In this document: positions 10,270-20,835 of the stretch, piece by piece
Position numbering within the stretch: position 1 is the stretch's first letter
How the letters are laid out: each line of letters starts with the position of its first letter
Assembly: GCF_032854445.1 (NCBI RefSeq)
Contig: NC_088305.1
Span: forward strand, 17,221,717-17,285,716
Reading direction: 5' to 3'
Origin: Liolophura sinensis
Lineage: Eukaryota > Mollusca > Polyplacophora > Chitonida > Chitonidae
DNA: 64,000 nt
Program-made: the position numbers and the translations under genes
The notes under the pieces: generated by a model
What the model saw: only the letters and a program-made list of their open reading frames with translations
Databases searched by the model: none
Told to the model about the DNA's origin: nothing

Positions 10270-11763
10270 CACTGAACAAAAATATAAACGCCCCATGTCA
10301 CTCTTTGGAGCTTTTATTATCATTATGGTTAATCAGCACATGAAATCAACCACAATTCATTTTGTTATTGAATAACGTTTAGATAACAGTCCATTACATA
10401 TTGGTGGTGTCATCTAAAAATGAGTGGCATTCAGTCAAACATGGTGGGGGTCAGGGTCGAGAAATTCACTTTTCAGTATCTTGTGTGTCCACCATTTGCG
10501 TCCCTTAAAGCCACACATCGTCTTCGCATGGAGTTGATGAGGTTGTCTATGGTGGCCTGTGGGATGTTATTCCACTCTTCCTGGATGGCCACACGGAACT
10601 GTCGCACATTCTCCGGAACTGGAACACGGTCACGGACACGTCGATCCAGAATATCCCAAAGATGCTCTATGGGTGACATGTCTGAATATGCAGGCCATTC
10701 CAAGACAGGAATGTGCTCAGCTTCAAGAAAGTGCATGCATATCCTAGCAACATGAGGCCGGGTGTTGTCATGCTGTCGGATGAACGGCACAACAATGGGG
10801 TTGAGAATCTCATCTCGATATCGTTGTCCGTTTAAGTTCCCCTCAATGAAGTGTAATCGTGTCCTATGACTGTGCACGATGCCTGCCCACACCATAATGC
10901 CACCACCTCCATGGGCAACTCTCCGAGCAACATTTGCGTCCGCAAACTGTTCCACAACACGTCGCCAAACACGCTGTCTTCCATCGGCACGATACAGCTG
11001 GAGCCGAGATTCATCTGAGAACAGCACCCTTCTCCAGCGCGCCAAGGGCCATCGAACATGTGCGTTTGCGCACGCTAGTCGGTTGCGACGTCGAACAGCT
11101 GTAAGATCCAGGCCATGGTGAGGAAGACGATCGTGTAAATCGCTTTCTCGCAGGCGGTTACGCACTGTTTGTGGGGTGATGTGTCTGTTGTGCAGACCAA
11201 CAGTTTCATCAGCTGTGCGTGTCGCTGGTCGGAAGGGATTCCGGAGGCGGACGAGCCGGATTTGACGATCTTGTACTGGGGTTGTCACACGTGGCCGACG
11301 CAGATAAGGTTGATTTGCAGTACTGCCTGTCTCATGGAAACGAGGTCTTAAACGAGCTATCGTTCGCTGATGAACATTCAGCTGTGCAGCGACCGCTCGG
11401 GTGGACATCCCTGCATCCAGCATGCCAATGGCACGTTCTCGCATGACTTGGGACATCTGTGGCATGATTACGTCTGACAAAACTGGACAGCTTGAGGTGG
11501 CCTTTAATTGTCCCAACTGCAAGGATTGCCGGAGTACTACTCGTTCTTTGTTATGCTGATTTGTATATCCCACACCCATGTGCTGAGTGGATTCACTGCA
11601 TCACTGAGGCAATTCTCAGTGACAGAGATGGACTTGAATGTGGCACAGAAATCAAGAAAACTATTCTTTGTGTACAAGTACACGACAGTATATACTCACT
11701 CAGTGCTCCTCGACTCATGTGTCTTCAGTATTTAATATGGGGCGTTTATATTTTTGTTCAGTA
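10270..11763 (-). mobile_element. Tc1-like transposon C
   Basis: The two ends share a 26-bp inverted sequence that starts ACTGAACAAAAATATAAACG and differs only at the outermost base. TA flanks both ends (10268-10269 and 11764-11765). The element is about 1.49 kb. It belongs to a different Tc1 subfamily from its neighbour B, lies in the same orientation, and starts only six bases (TATATA) after B ends. Confidence 0.85.
10473..11465 (-). CDS. Tc1-C transposase, single open frame
   Basis: This is an uninterrupted frame of about 330 codons from the conserved start MPQMSQVMRERA. I choose this Met at 11465 over the more upstream one at 11579 because homologues begin this way. The parts are RERAIGMLDAG and LNVHQRTIARL (helix-turn-helix), RRPRV, RRVLFSDESRLQLY, QHDNTRPHVARICM and SDMSPIEHLWDIL, ending NGGHTRY. 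The catalytic D, D and E are all present. Before HDNTRPH about six to eight residues usual in relatives (of the type HGLTLQQ) seem to be missing, which may impair it. This is among the best-preserved Tc1 genes in the window. Confidence 0.9.
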   Translation of the reverse strand: MPQMSQVMRERAIGMLDAGMSTRAVAAQLNVHQRTIARLRPRFHETGSTANQPYLRRPRVTTPVQDRQIRLVRLRNPFRPATRTADETVGLHNRHITPQTVRNRLRESDLHDRLPHHGLDLTAVRRRNRLACANAHVRWPLARWRRVLFSDESRLQLYRADGRQRVWRRVVEQFADANVARRVAHGGGGIMVWAGIVHSHRTRLHFIEGNLNGQRYRDEILNPIVVPFIRQHDNTRPHVARICMHFLEAEHIPVLEWPAYSDMSPIEHLWDILDRRVRDRVPVPENVRQFRVAIQEEWNNIPQATIDNLINSMRRRCVALRDANGGHTRY

Positions 11764-11794
11764 TATCTCAATTTTTATCCGATCGTCAGTTTAA

Positions 11795-12913
11795 CCCTAT
11801 GTTGCATGGTTTATCAATGATCTGTCCAATTCTGGTTTCTTCGCAAACCTAGGCTTGACTGCGGTCAAATAACACGATAAACACACAATTTTCAAAAACT
11901 ATTACATTTTGGCGGGAAACTGAAATGGTCACTGGAGTGACCATCATGCATCGGAGTACAAAGACCCAACAATTTCAAAATAAGAAAACACACATATTTC
12001 TTATTTAAAACTTGTTTATTTCAAACTCTAAAAGGTCACAATGCTTGAACATGCAGAAGAATCAGCGGTATTTACATTTGGTATGTCAAACGCACAGAAT
12101 AATTGACAGAGATAAGTTTCAACACCGTATAAGATCCGCTAATCAGCGTCTGGCCCTGTTACAGAATTTGTCCCGAAAGTGTACAAACACACACCGTGTC
12201 TGTCTAAAATTGTTACTCGGATAGCAGTTTTGGTTTACTCAAGGGACCCTTACATTTGAGGCTTGGTGTGGTAAATGTAAAAGCAGTCGCTTTGCTTGTC
12301 AACAGAGAGGTACACTTCACACCTGAGGCACATGAAAGTGCTGCGCCTGTCACAATCCCGCATCTTACAGCGCTGGGGATTTTGGCCACCTGTGTCGGGA
12401 GATGCCCATGTCCGTCATACCTGATGTTGTTGGGGACATTTTTTTGGCTCGGCTGGTCTCCCTGCGCTTGTGGCAGAGCCCTGATAACAGGCTCGGGATT
12501 TTGGACCCCCTTCATCAGACAAACAGCAACGGCAAGTCTGAATTTGTATAGCTTGCCTTTGTCCCAGTGACAGCCCGCTGCATGGTCCAAGCATTGACTA
12601 GGCAAAGATCTACAAAGTGAAACAGTAATCTCTTATACCATTTGCGGCTCTTATGGTGAATTCTGTAAAGCGACAAGAGCATGTCGCACCTATCGACCCA
12701 CCCATATATTTGTTGTAGGCCTTCACGAGACTGGGGCAGCTCACTTCAACATGCTTTTTCTCCTGCTTATTGTACCTTCTGACAGAGCTGTAGGGCGTTA
12801 CAGAGCATTTGTTTGATGCAACTGACACCAGCAACTGACACCATTTTGTTATCGTACCACACACAAACTGCGAGGCCTTCGGAACTCTTGAAATCACATG
12901 AACCACGGGGCGA
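11795..12913 (-). mobile_element. piggyBac-like element 1, partial
   Basis: TTAA at 11791-11794 is followed by CCCTATGTTGCATGG, which has the CCCT start of piggyBac ends. A perfect palindrome GGTCACTGGAGTGACC lies at 11927-11942. The C-terminal part of a piggyBac transposase follows on the minus strand. The other half is replaced at 12914 by a LINE 3' end, so only one terminus is visible. Confidence 0.65.
12250..12913 (-). pseudogene. piggyBac-like transposase 1, C-terminal part
   Basis: The piece begins at NGRPVVHVIS and passes through YNKQEKKHVEVSCPSLVKAY and NKYMGG, the region of the third catalytic acid. It ends with the cysteine-rich C-terminal finger (CDRR, CLRC, CFYIYH) and a stop at 12250-12252. 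MGG is followed by SIG instead of the usual VDL, so the third catalytic aspartate is not visible in this frame. Frame changes occur in the middle and again before the finger. Homology to the PGBD family is clear; the copy is inactive. Confidence 0.75.
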
Positions 12914-13198
12914 CCATTGGCCTTCATCATAAGGTATAATTTATTAATATATAAATATTTATCGATAAAGTTATATATACATTTCTTGATATATTATTTT
13001 TAAAATATGAGGATTTTCGAATTTGAACTGTTTTTGGTTATTCTAATCTGGTTTTAAACATGTCCAAACATTTGTTTCCATTTTTGATGTTCTCAATATC
13101 GGAAACCTCATCAGTCTCGTGTTTCGACCTTGCTCTCGCCACGATACGGCTGAAATATTGCCGATGTGGCGTTAAACCATAATCATTCATTCATTCAT
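12914..13198 (+). repeat. LINE 3' end with (CATT)n tail
   Basis: This is a 5'-truncated copy of the 3' untranslated region of the LINE at 36297-38473. Shared landmarks are the repeated AATATATAAATATTTATC block, ACATGTCCAAACATTTG and GCCGATGTGGCGTTAAACC, ending in CATT repeats. It interrupts piggyBac element 1. Target duplications are not obvious. Confidence 0.8.
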
Positions 13199-13252
13199 TC
13201 CATGTGGGACAGTGTAAAACGACCCGCTTTAGCGGAACCGATAGTCCTTTTT

Positions 13253-13310
13253 CTTAGGCCTGCTCGATGTGGCGTTAAACCATAATCATTCATTCATTCT
13301 TAGGCCTGCT
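13253..13310 (+). repeat. 34-bp LINE insertion flanked by a 12-bp target duplication
   Basis: CTTAGGCCTGCT occurs at 13253-13264 and again at 13299-13310. The 34 bases between them (13265-13298) are exactly the last part of the LINE 3' end: GATGTGGCGTTAAACC followed by CATT repeats. This is a complete but extremely 5'-truncated retrotransposition event. Confidence 0.9.
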
Positions 13311-14344
13311 AAGCACAGTGTCCAAATTGACCACTCTGGAGTTTTTGGCATCTAGCAGGTATCACGCTGTCCTTGCTGCTCTCGATTTTGTCTGTATGCA
13401 AGAAGTCTTGAGTGTTTAACATGTCGCAGACAACTTGAGGTAGAGTTGCAGTCACCAGTTATCAGACGAGCAGACAAACTCAGTCTATGGCACGAGTGGT
13501 TCCTGTGACAACAATATTACTGAAAGTGCCCAATTATCCGGTCGCTCTCACAGTCTAGGACTATCATTGACTGGTCGATTAAGTTCTGTGTAAGGTCTCC
13601 ACTGTTGATATTCAGGTTTGATCTCACTACCACAGTCACTACAACACCTGGCCTTATCACTGCTGTACCTCATCCCAATCTACCAGCTGTTACGAGCAGG
13701 GTTTGTCCTCGCTCACACCACAACTCTCCTGTATAACTCCCAAACCACTGTCACAGTGACAGTCAGGTGAACACGTATCTGTACTTCCCAATAGTACATG
13801 CACGTTGGTAACGGCCGTCTGTCATAGCTCTCGACCACTCCAGGACAAGTTCTCACCCTCTACCACAGAGCCTTTGTCAGTAATTCTCAGGCGTCTGTTG
13901 TTCTGTAAACACAGAACACACGCATTAAGACTGAGGTGTAAATGCCTGTACACATGCCGTGGGTATTCTTTCTGACCAAAATCTCTGGAAACAAAATGAT
14001 ACATATTACTTATCGGAAAGTAATTTATACAGAGATCTGTCGTTTTTAGCCAGTTGATGAACTGGACCCATCACTAAATGACGGTAACGACATTACGTAC
14101 TGGGTTCAAATATAGTTTTTCTTAGTATTTCTAACACGTGTTAAAAAAAAAATTACAAGTGATGTGGCATGTATGGAGAAATCTGAGGCCTTTAAATTCT
14201 CACTAAACTCGGCATTCACTTCCCTCTGGTCTATTTTCTCCAGTCATTATTGTACAAGCAGTTGAAGACCACAAGGGTAAAACCAGAGATGTCAAGATTT
14301 GTCGATTTTGATAAAACTGAAAAACAAAGTTTGGAGACTAGAGT
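13311..14344. other. Stretch without recognised genes
   Basis: No motif-bearing frame was found. A 60-codon minus-strand frame at 13822-14004 has no recognisable features. The region may hold further remains of piggyBac 1, but I could not show this. Confidence 0.4.
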
Positions 14345-14655
14345 GGAGTCTTTAAAGCCGTACTTAAGAATCTTTCACTTATGTCACGGCTTGCGTTATT
14401 ACGGGTGGAGGAAGCCAGAGTACCCGGAGAGAACCACTGACCTTTGGCAAGTGACGGCAACTCTTCCACGTATGACGTAATGTCACATAGATGAACGGCA
14501 GTGATATCCAGCGCATGTAAGTCTGCGTTAGCAGGCAAACACGCCACCACGGCCCCACAGTGAGCGCGGGGAATCTTACAAATTCCCCGATGAAGGCTGG
14601 GTTTTGAACCCGACTAGCGCCTCTACCGACTGAGTTACAACCCGCTCCCAATGGT
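14345..14655 (-). repeat. tRNA-derived SINE with shared lophotrochozoan tail
   Basis: On the minus strand from 14655 an A box (TAACTCAGTCGGTAGAGG) and a B box (GGGTTCAAAACCC) stand close together. A core with CGGGTACTCTGGCTTCCTCC follows. The tail, AAGTGAAAGATTCTTAAGTA then CGGC, matches the tail of the SINE at 24199-24471. The two SINEs have different heads and the same core and tail. Confidence 0.75.
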
Positions 14656-14990
14656 GGACTGGAAGAAGCTGGAGTAACGACAGAGAAGCACATGCACTTG
14701 CTGAAGAAGTATGCATACATTCAATTCTGTGTACTACGAAAAGAGTATCAAATAATGGTGAAAGACTACGAACAGAGTGTGCAGAGAGCAGGGGAATATT
14801 AGACTGGATTTGAGAGTGTATCTCGTATGGTACGTGCATTTTATTTTCTTGGAATTAGTGTCGTATTTTCATTACTCTTAGGTGACATAAGTATTATTGT
14901 CGTTCAAAGCAGCTGCAGATAAAGTGCGCACTATTTCCTGAATTGTTCAATGTTGAAAATTGATTGATTGATAAAAGTCATTGTTAGTAC
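14656..14990. other. Short stretch, nothing recognised
   Basis: The sequence between the SINE and the DUF7869-like exon holds no supported feature. Confidence 0.4.
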
Positions 14991-15222
14991 CTGTAACTTT
15001 CCCTTGAACAGTTGTCCCCAGGGTACATCTCCAAATACATCTCATGCATCTTCCGTATATTCAGGTCCTCTGAAAGATACACCCTTCCTGTCTTATTTAG
15101 TGAATAATGGGACTTCCTGCCTTTAAATGACCGAATGTGCTGTAATATTCGTTCTATCTTCTCCATTGGGAAAGCATGAGGGCGGTTGGCGTGTTTTCCT
15201 CGTTGATCGATAGGAGGAAGAC
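14991..15222 (-). pseudogene. DUF7869-like gene, isolated exon (copy 2)
   Basis: The segment encodes RGKHANRPHAF, HIRSFKGRKSHYSLNKTGRV, YLSEDLNIRKMHEMYLEMYP and a terminal RESYR. This matches residues of copy 1 at about 5960-6159. It is bounded by a splice acceptor (TTTGTGTTAG, exon from 15222) and a donor (TACAG then GTACTA, exon to 14991). Copy 1 reads straight through the position of this donor, so the two copies differ in intron content. No other exon of this copy was recognised nearby; those expected downstream on the minus strand (below 14991) are not evident. Confidence 0.6.
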
Positions 15223-15871
15223 CTAACACAAAAAGATACAAACAAATTAAGTAAATAAAAAGACAGGCAAAACTAAGGTAGTTCTGGTGTAGTACAAGTA
15301 GGCCTACGCGCATAATCTGACATAGCATACTAAGGTATACAACAATGCTACAAAAGTGTGGCTACTTTAGTTTGCATACTTATTTTGTTTTCGGTGTGTT
15401 ATTCGTTGTAAAATAAGTCATTCTCGTTTAATCTGGGCTCAACGGGACATCATAAAGTTGTAATGTGTCACCACTATTCCAATACAACTGAGAAGGATAG
15501 GAAAAGCATTGAGTCAGTGTTATGCCATCGTGGTTGACGTGTAGAAACATACGTGATTACTTATTGTTTTCACTGGCTTTGATCTGTTGGGTGGCAGATT
15601 ATTTCAAACAATAAAACGACAATCATCAATGACTGTTTAGTCTGATGTTGGTGTGGTAAGCAAGCATAGGGAACCTCAGTCAAGAACATCAGTTGGATTT
15701 GATCTCACACCCTCATTGGCAAACTTTGTTTACTTTTTTGTAGTTTGGCTTTAACCACACAGAGATGAATGGTAAATATGCAGATATTTAGGATTATGTG
15801 AATAAAACAAAGCATTCACTTACCGCTCGTTGCAAGGCATGTGACGTATCTGTTCCACTCTCGACGTTGTA
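15223..15871. other. Stretch without recognised genes
   Basis: This sequence between the DUF7869-like exon and the pogo element contains no supported coding region. Confidence 0.4.
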
Positions 15872-18827
15872 GGGGAGACCGGTGCTAGTTTGGAACATTT
15901 TTCAATAAATTGTCAGGAGATTTTTTGCTTACAGGCAGAAACAAATGCACTTGCATGTGTATGAAAGAACAAACACTGGGCTAATTGTTAACAGCATGGG
16001 TTGGGTCTCAGCTAGGTACAAGAGGCATGTGATTAAAGATATAAAAGTGTGGTTCCTGTTTCAACCTGCCCCCGGTTGCGGGGTAAGTTGGTACACTCCA
16101 AGGGGTAAGTTGGACCAAGATAATGCATGCTAAAGAGAGCGAAACAATAAACAGTAGCTATGATGGAAAGGGTTCATCTTTATTCCAAATAATGCCATCC
16201 TCAAAATGTAGGCAAAAGAAACAAATTTGAACCATTTTACTGCCTGAACAGAATTTATAGAACTTGGGTTAGGGCACCATTTTAAAACCAAGTTAACTTT
16301 TTAAAAAACACCCTGAGAACAGAGGAATTGCTGGCTCACTTCTGAGCAACAGTGCAAGGCTGGTTATTTCCAAAGAAAAAAAAACTTTACAGTGGATCGT
16401 AAGAGAAAGATCTAAAGCAAATGTCATTTTCGCAGCACAACGCTTGGTTCCTCCTAGGGTGGTTGGCCGCGGTAGTTTGAGAACAATGGCATCTTGTGAA
16501 TGATTCCCTATCTCTTCGCGATCTGGGAAGACAAATGTCATTTGTCCATGTCTGCGCTGGTCAGCTCTACGCAGGAACTTAGTAGTTATTTCAAATTCAT
16601 CCACTTTGTTTTGTATCTGCCCCAACATAATAAGCCTTGGATTTCTTGCCCAACATATTCCACAAGGATGAAGTCGTCTTTTTCAAAGGTGTCAGGATCG
16701 ATATCAAAATCCTCATCAAAAGACCGGCTCAGAGGAGTGTTCGGATGGCTCAATCGATGAGGTTTCAGTGTCCGAATCCTCTTCCTCCTCCTTCTCAGGC
16801 TTCTGATTTTCTACGGCTCCGTTTGCGTTTTGCCAGTTCACGCCTTTGTTCGTCCCGTCTTAGCTCTTCTTTCTCCGGAGTGTCCGTCAAAATTCGGGTA
16901 CGACCTCGTTTGCGACCTTTGGCTGAGGATTTCCTTGGACCTGCTGTTGTGAACGGCCTCACATCTTCAGGGGACATTGGTCTGCTGCTTGGCCCTGGTG
17001 ACGTATCATGGCCCTGCCTCGCCTCTGTAACAACTTGACTAGTGGAAGGTTGCGGGACATCTTCGTCTGTCTCAGGGATTTCCGGGTTTGGGCGGTCTGT
17101 GACGCTGGACGGCAGAAATTCCTCGTCACCAAAAACATTTCTGTTGAACGGAAAAATTCCTGACACCCTGAACCCCGACTGGATGTTGGCTTGTGTCATT
17201 GCAAGAGGGAATGCTTCCTTCACAATGCCCGGTATATCATATATGGTTAATGTCTTCCCTTTGTTCATCATCAGCCATGCATCACACCCGCTGTTGTAAA
17301 ACTTTTTGAGTGGGAAATAAACACTACGGTCAAGGGGCTGAAACTTGTGAGAACAATGAGGAGGGAACGACAGCATGACAACACCAGAGTTCTTAGCAAA
17401 GTCCAAAATGTCGACACTTACATGAGAGTCATGATTATCCAGCAGAAGCAAAACCGGTTGTTCTGGGGAGCAGCGTGTGTGTTTTACAAAATGCTCCATA
17501 AATTTGAAGAAATTTGTCGAAGTCATCCATCCCGAGGGGTGAGCTGCCCCAATACATCCATTAGGGCCGTCGCGGACAAAATGGTCCCTGTAATTTACAC
17601 GGGGGAAAATGAACATCGGAGGTATGCTATTTCCGAGGACGTTCACACCACAACAGCATGTTACTAGGGTGCCACGCTCAGCAGATACAATTGTGCCTAC
17701 TTGCTTCACGCCTGTGCCAGAAATGATTTTGGAGGGCTTTTGCACCGTAGTGAAACCTGTTTCGTCTATGTTCCAAATATCTTGTGGCTCAAAATGGTGG
17801 CGGTTCATCACTTCTTCAAGGTTGTTGAAGAATGTGTCGGCATTGTGGCGATTGAAACTTGTTGCTCTCCCTAAAGAGGTGGCTTCCGGTGTACGAAGGG
17901 AAATGTTCTTGTGTCGTTTAAGGAACCCGGTAAACCATTCCACGCCTGCTATTTTAGCCTCAGTCCAGTTCTCCGGAATTTTTCTCTCCAGTTTGATAGC
18001 AAAGTCATACGCCAACTTACGCACTTCTTTCGGACATAAGCCGTAATAGAGGTTAGACGCCTTCAGAAGGTAAGCAACTAACATAACTTCTTCTTCTGTG
18101 CTGAAAACTTGCCTACTCTTTACATAGCCGACTGTGAGGATAGGGGCCGTTGTTTCATTTAATTGAAGTGGCGCACACCTGAGCTTGTGACAATATCGCC
18201 TCAGGGTGGTATGTGGGATATTGTAATCCTTGGCAACTGATCTGCATGGTTTCATGTCATGAACAACCTCTTTGGCAGCTCGAAGCATAACATCTGCTGG
18301 CGTTCCAGCCCTGTTTGTTTTGCGTTTATACTTTCTCATGTCTGAAAATAAGGAAAATCATACATGAAGTGTTGAGGTAGAACATTTTACAGGCCAGCTG
18401 GTTACTGGGGCAGGTTGGAACAGGTATGGGGTAAGTTGGCCCATGGACCAACTTGCCCCGCGGTGACCTTTGACATTCAACCGTTTAAAATTTCAACAAC
18501 AACAACGCACTTTACAAAACAAAACCATCAATTTAAAGAATGATCATGGCACATTTCCATGGTATTATCTCATTCTTAAAATTTAATGCAGATTAGATTA
18601 ACGAAGCAAAAGACATAACTAGCTAATATTTACTGGGATCCACCAAAAAGTGAAAAATCAAACCTCATTTGTCTGCCAGCATCAGTTGTCATTGAACACA
18701 AAATGGCCACCTGCATATCAGTTGTCTCCCTTTGCTGACACAAGTGATGAGGGCGCTGCTGCTTGATATTATGAAATAATTGGGGTGTTCCAACTTACCC
18801 CATGGTCCAACTTGCCCCGGTCTCCCC
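15872..18827 (-). mobile_element. pogo/Tigger-like transposon, complete at both ends
   Basis: Both ends begin GGGGAGACCGG and are flanked by TA (15870-15871 and 18828-18829). The right inverted repeat continues as GGGCAAGTTGGACCATGGGG; the left is diverged after about 12 bases. The phrase GGGGTAAGTTGG and its complement recur just inside both ends (16080-16120, 18430-18470, 18785-18820), like subterminal transposase sites. Total length is 2,956 bp with one large gene on the minus strand. Confidence 0.88.
16795..18339 (-). CDS. pogo-family transposase, 514 codons open
   Basis: The protein starts with a psq-type helix-turn-helix (about residues 10-60, TTLRRYCHKL). A CENP-B-type second DNA-binding domain follows (about 75-150, AGVEWFTGFLKRH). 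The DDE endonuclease has WNIDETGF (D about 192), LLLLDNHDSH (D about 301) and FQPLDRSVYF (D about 337). The last two are separated by 35 residues, and all catalytic acids are present. The C-terminus is proline, serine and basic rich. Relatives continue with a conserved C-terminal domain. Its recognisable pieces (FDIDPDTFEKDDFILVEYVG, FVFPDREEIG, AIVLKLPRP) lie downstream at about 16440-16750 in shifted frames. The written stop is therefore probably premature by two or three frame changes. Confidence 0.88.
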   Translation of the reverse strand: MRKYKRKTNRAGTPADVMLRAAKEVVHDMKPCRSVAKDYNIPHTTLRRYCHKLRCAPLQLNETTAPILTVGYVKSRQVFSTEEEVMLVAYLLKASNLYYGLCPKEVRKLAYDFAIKLERKIPENWTEAKIAGVEWFTGFLKRHKNISLRTPEATSLGRATSFNRHNADTFFNNLEEVMNRHHFEPQDIWNIDETGFTTVQKPSKIISGTGVKQVGTIVSAERGTLVTCCCGVNVLGNSIPPMFIFPRVNYRDHFVRDGPNGCIGAAHPSGWMTSTNFFKFMEHFVKHTRCSPEQPVLLLLDNHDSHVSVDILDFAKNSGVVMLSFPPHCSHKFQPLDRSVYFPLKKFYNSGCDAWLMMNKGKTLTIYDIPGIVKEAFPLAMTQANIQSGFRVSGIFPFNRNVFGDEEFLPSSVTDRPNPEIPETDEDVPQPSTSQVVTEARQGHDTSPGPSSRPMSPEDVRPFTTAGPRKSSAKGRKRGRTRILTDTPEKEELRRDEQRRELAKRKRSRRKSEA

Positions 18828-18829
18828 TA

Positions 18830-20835
18830 TGTGTTTGAATGGGAACTGACCGTTGAATGAGAACTGACAGAGTGCTTTCTTCTGCGGGGTGTGGCATCCT
18901 GTGTAGTTTCCCAATCGCTCAAAATGTCATCCCACTGTAACTCCAAATCGGCTTCGAATTCTTCCTCAAATCAAAATCTCTAAAACGTGATAGCTAGGTC
19001 GTAGGTACCATGAGGTGACCTAATTGAATATAGCGTTCGGTTTTTAAGTGAGTAGTTATATCCCGTATGCCATTCCTTTGTCCATTTTACTGTATATATC
19101 ATATAGTAGGCTATAGATTATGGACATTTTTTTTCTTTACACACATACAAAAACAATACATTGTAAATTATATGTTGTGTTTTAATGCATAACATGTACT
19201 TCGAATTTTTCCCAAGAGTACGAAATGGACCTTTGAATATAGCCTCACCCTATGTCGCCCATCTGGTTTTCTGTTTCTTCAATTGGCGGGTATTTTATCG
19301 CCAATACCCAGTAGGGGTGCATTCTTTTGCACTCTTTCAGTCTACGAGCAGGATTTCTTCATTGACGTCGTGATAATCACTCACGTCTTTCTTTGTATCA
19401 TTGAGCAGTTGATGAAACTCTGCCGGCGAGCTAATAAAACTCTTTTGGTTCAGGCCGTTGTGCTCTCCGAATTTACCCCATAGAAAATTCAAGGCTAGCT
19501 TCGCCAATGATCTCAGGCATGTATTTTTCCGGATTTTGTTTTTATCCAGCCTTATGTCTTTGTGGGTCTCGTACCGCTCAACATAAGCGTCTTTATCAGC
19601 CTCTGAGTTAACCCATGCAGGTCACCCCGATGATTCCTGCTTTATTTATTTTCAAAAATGAGTTAATGTACCCAGTAAACAAACCTGTAGTGGCATCCTT
19701 ACCGTTATATTTAGTAGTTCTAGGAAAGTGAAAACTAACTTGTAACCCTTCTGCAAGGCCTTTTTGTACCGGTACTTCAAACGACAGCGAGGAACAGCGT
19801 GCTATCACGGGTACGACGGTGTGTTTAAAAGTTTGGATAACATTGTCACAGCAGGTCTTACACGGGGAGAACATTAGCCTGTTATGACTGCGGTAGGGGA
19901 GAACGGGGTGGTACAGGTTTCTAGAGGGACAGCCTTACATTTAATGAAACCCACATACTTGTGTGTATCACCAAAGTCACGGTTAATGATGGTAGGATTG
20001 CCGAAAAATTATTTGGCGTATTTCTTAATATAGAAATAGAGCGACGTGAAATCCACCTAATTAAACACTCGTGTCGCCCTTTGCTTCATAAAATAACTTT
20101 GTACAGTTTGTCCAACCACCGAAGACAACATCGCTAGGATCTAACCTCCTCACCACATCCAGTGATGCTACAAATTCCATGAGCTCATCATTAGATTCCA
20201 TTTCCTCTCTAAACTCGTGTTCTCAACTGTAGGTACAGTTGTTTCTCTTGTTTATAGGATTAATGCCGGTCTTATCCTTACATTGAACACAAGAATGCAC
20301 TATGCATGCCAAAAAAACTCATAGGCTGTATCAGTTGTAGAATCGTGGCCATCAAGTTTGATTTTCCTTTTTCAATGCATGCTGGATGTCCAACTGCCTC
20401 CCATTCTGCCGATCCTTGTGCATTGGTCATTTCAGTCATTGAATGGACTGGCGTAAGAACTGGTCTCTCAACAATGCCCCTTGAGGGTTACTAATGCCAC
20501 CTGCCACGGTTTTAGAAAGTGGGCTTTGAAAATCTTAAAACAATGACCCGCGATAGTATTGCTCGTTTTAATGGATCAATAGCAAACACATCTTCCTCGT
20601 CTGTATGAGTGGACTCGGGGGTGGTGATAGCCATAAACACCGCCTGAGAATGGTCACGTCAGAACAGCAATAGTCCAACATTTCTTTTTAGAAATCAAAC
20701 ACGTAATTGCTTCAGTTCGTTGTACCAGCTTACGAACTGATCTAGGTAACTTTTAGACATATTGTCGATAGCATAGTAATGCCTGTCGGGCAATCACCCA
20801 CCCCCCAATCCCCATTTTATTTTTCAACAATTATA
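18830..20835 (-). pseudogene. Polinton-like fossil P1: family B DNA polymerase segments
   Basis: This is a fossil of a protein-primed DNA polymerase element. Segments on the minus strand match fossil P3 (middle of the polymerase, 20080-20830) and fossil P2 (later polymerase region, 19290-19870, with TGLFTGYINSFLKI). A block at 18900-18970 matches the small acidic gene of P3 (57294-57740). Broken, with several breaks, and cut at both sides by the pogo and Tc1-D elements. A 173-base block (19307-19479) differs from 36124-36296 at three positions, so the family seems fairly young. No capsid or integrase gene was recognised. Confidence 0.7.

Noticed and set aside
10420-11446. Plus-strand frames opposite the Tc1-C transposase
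   Set aside because: They have no motifs and reflect codon bias of the minus-strand gene.
13822-14004. Possible host gene exon
   Set aside because: Short, no recognisable domain and no good splice borders.
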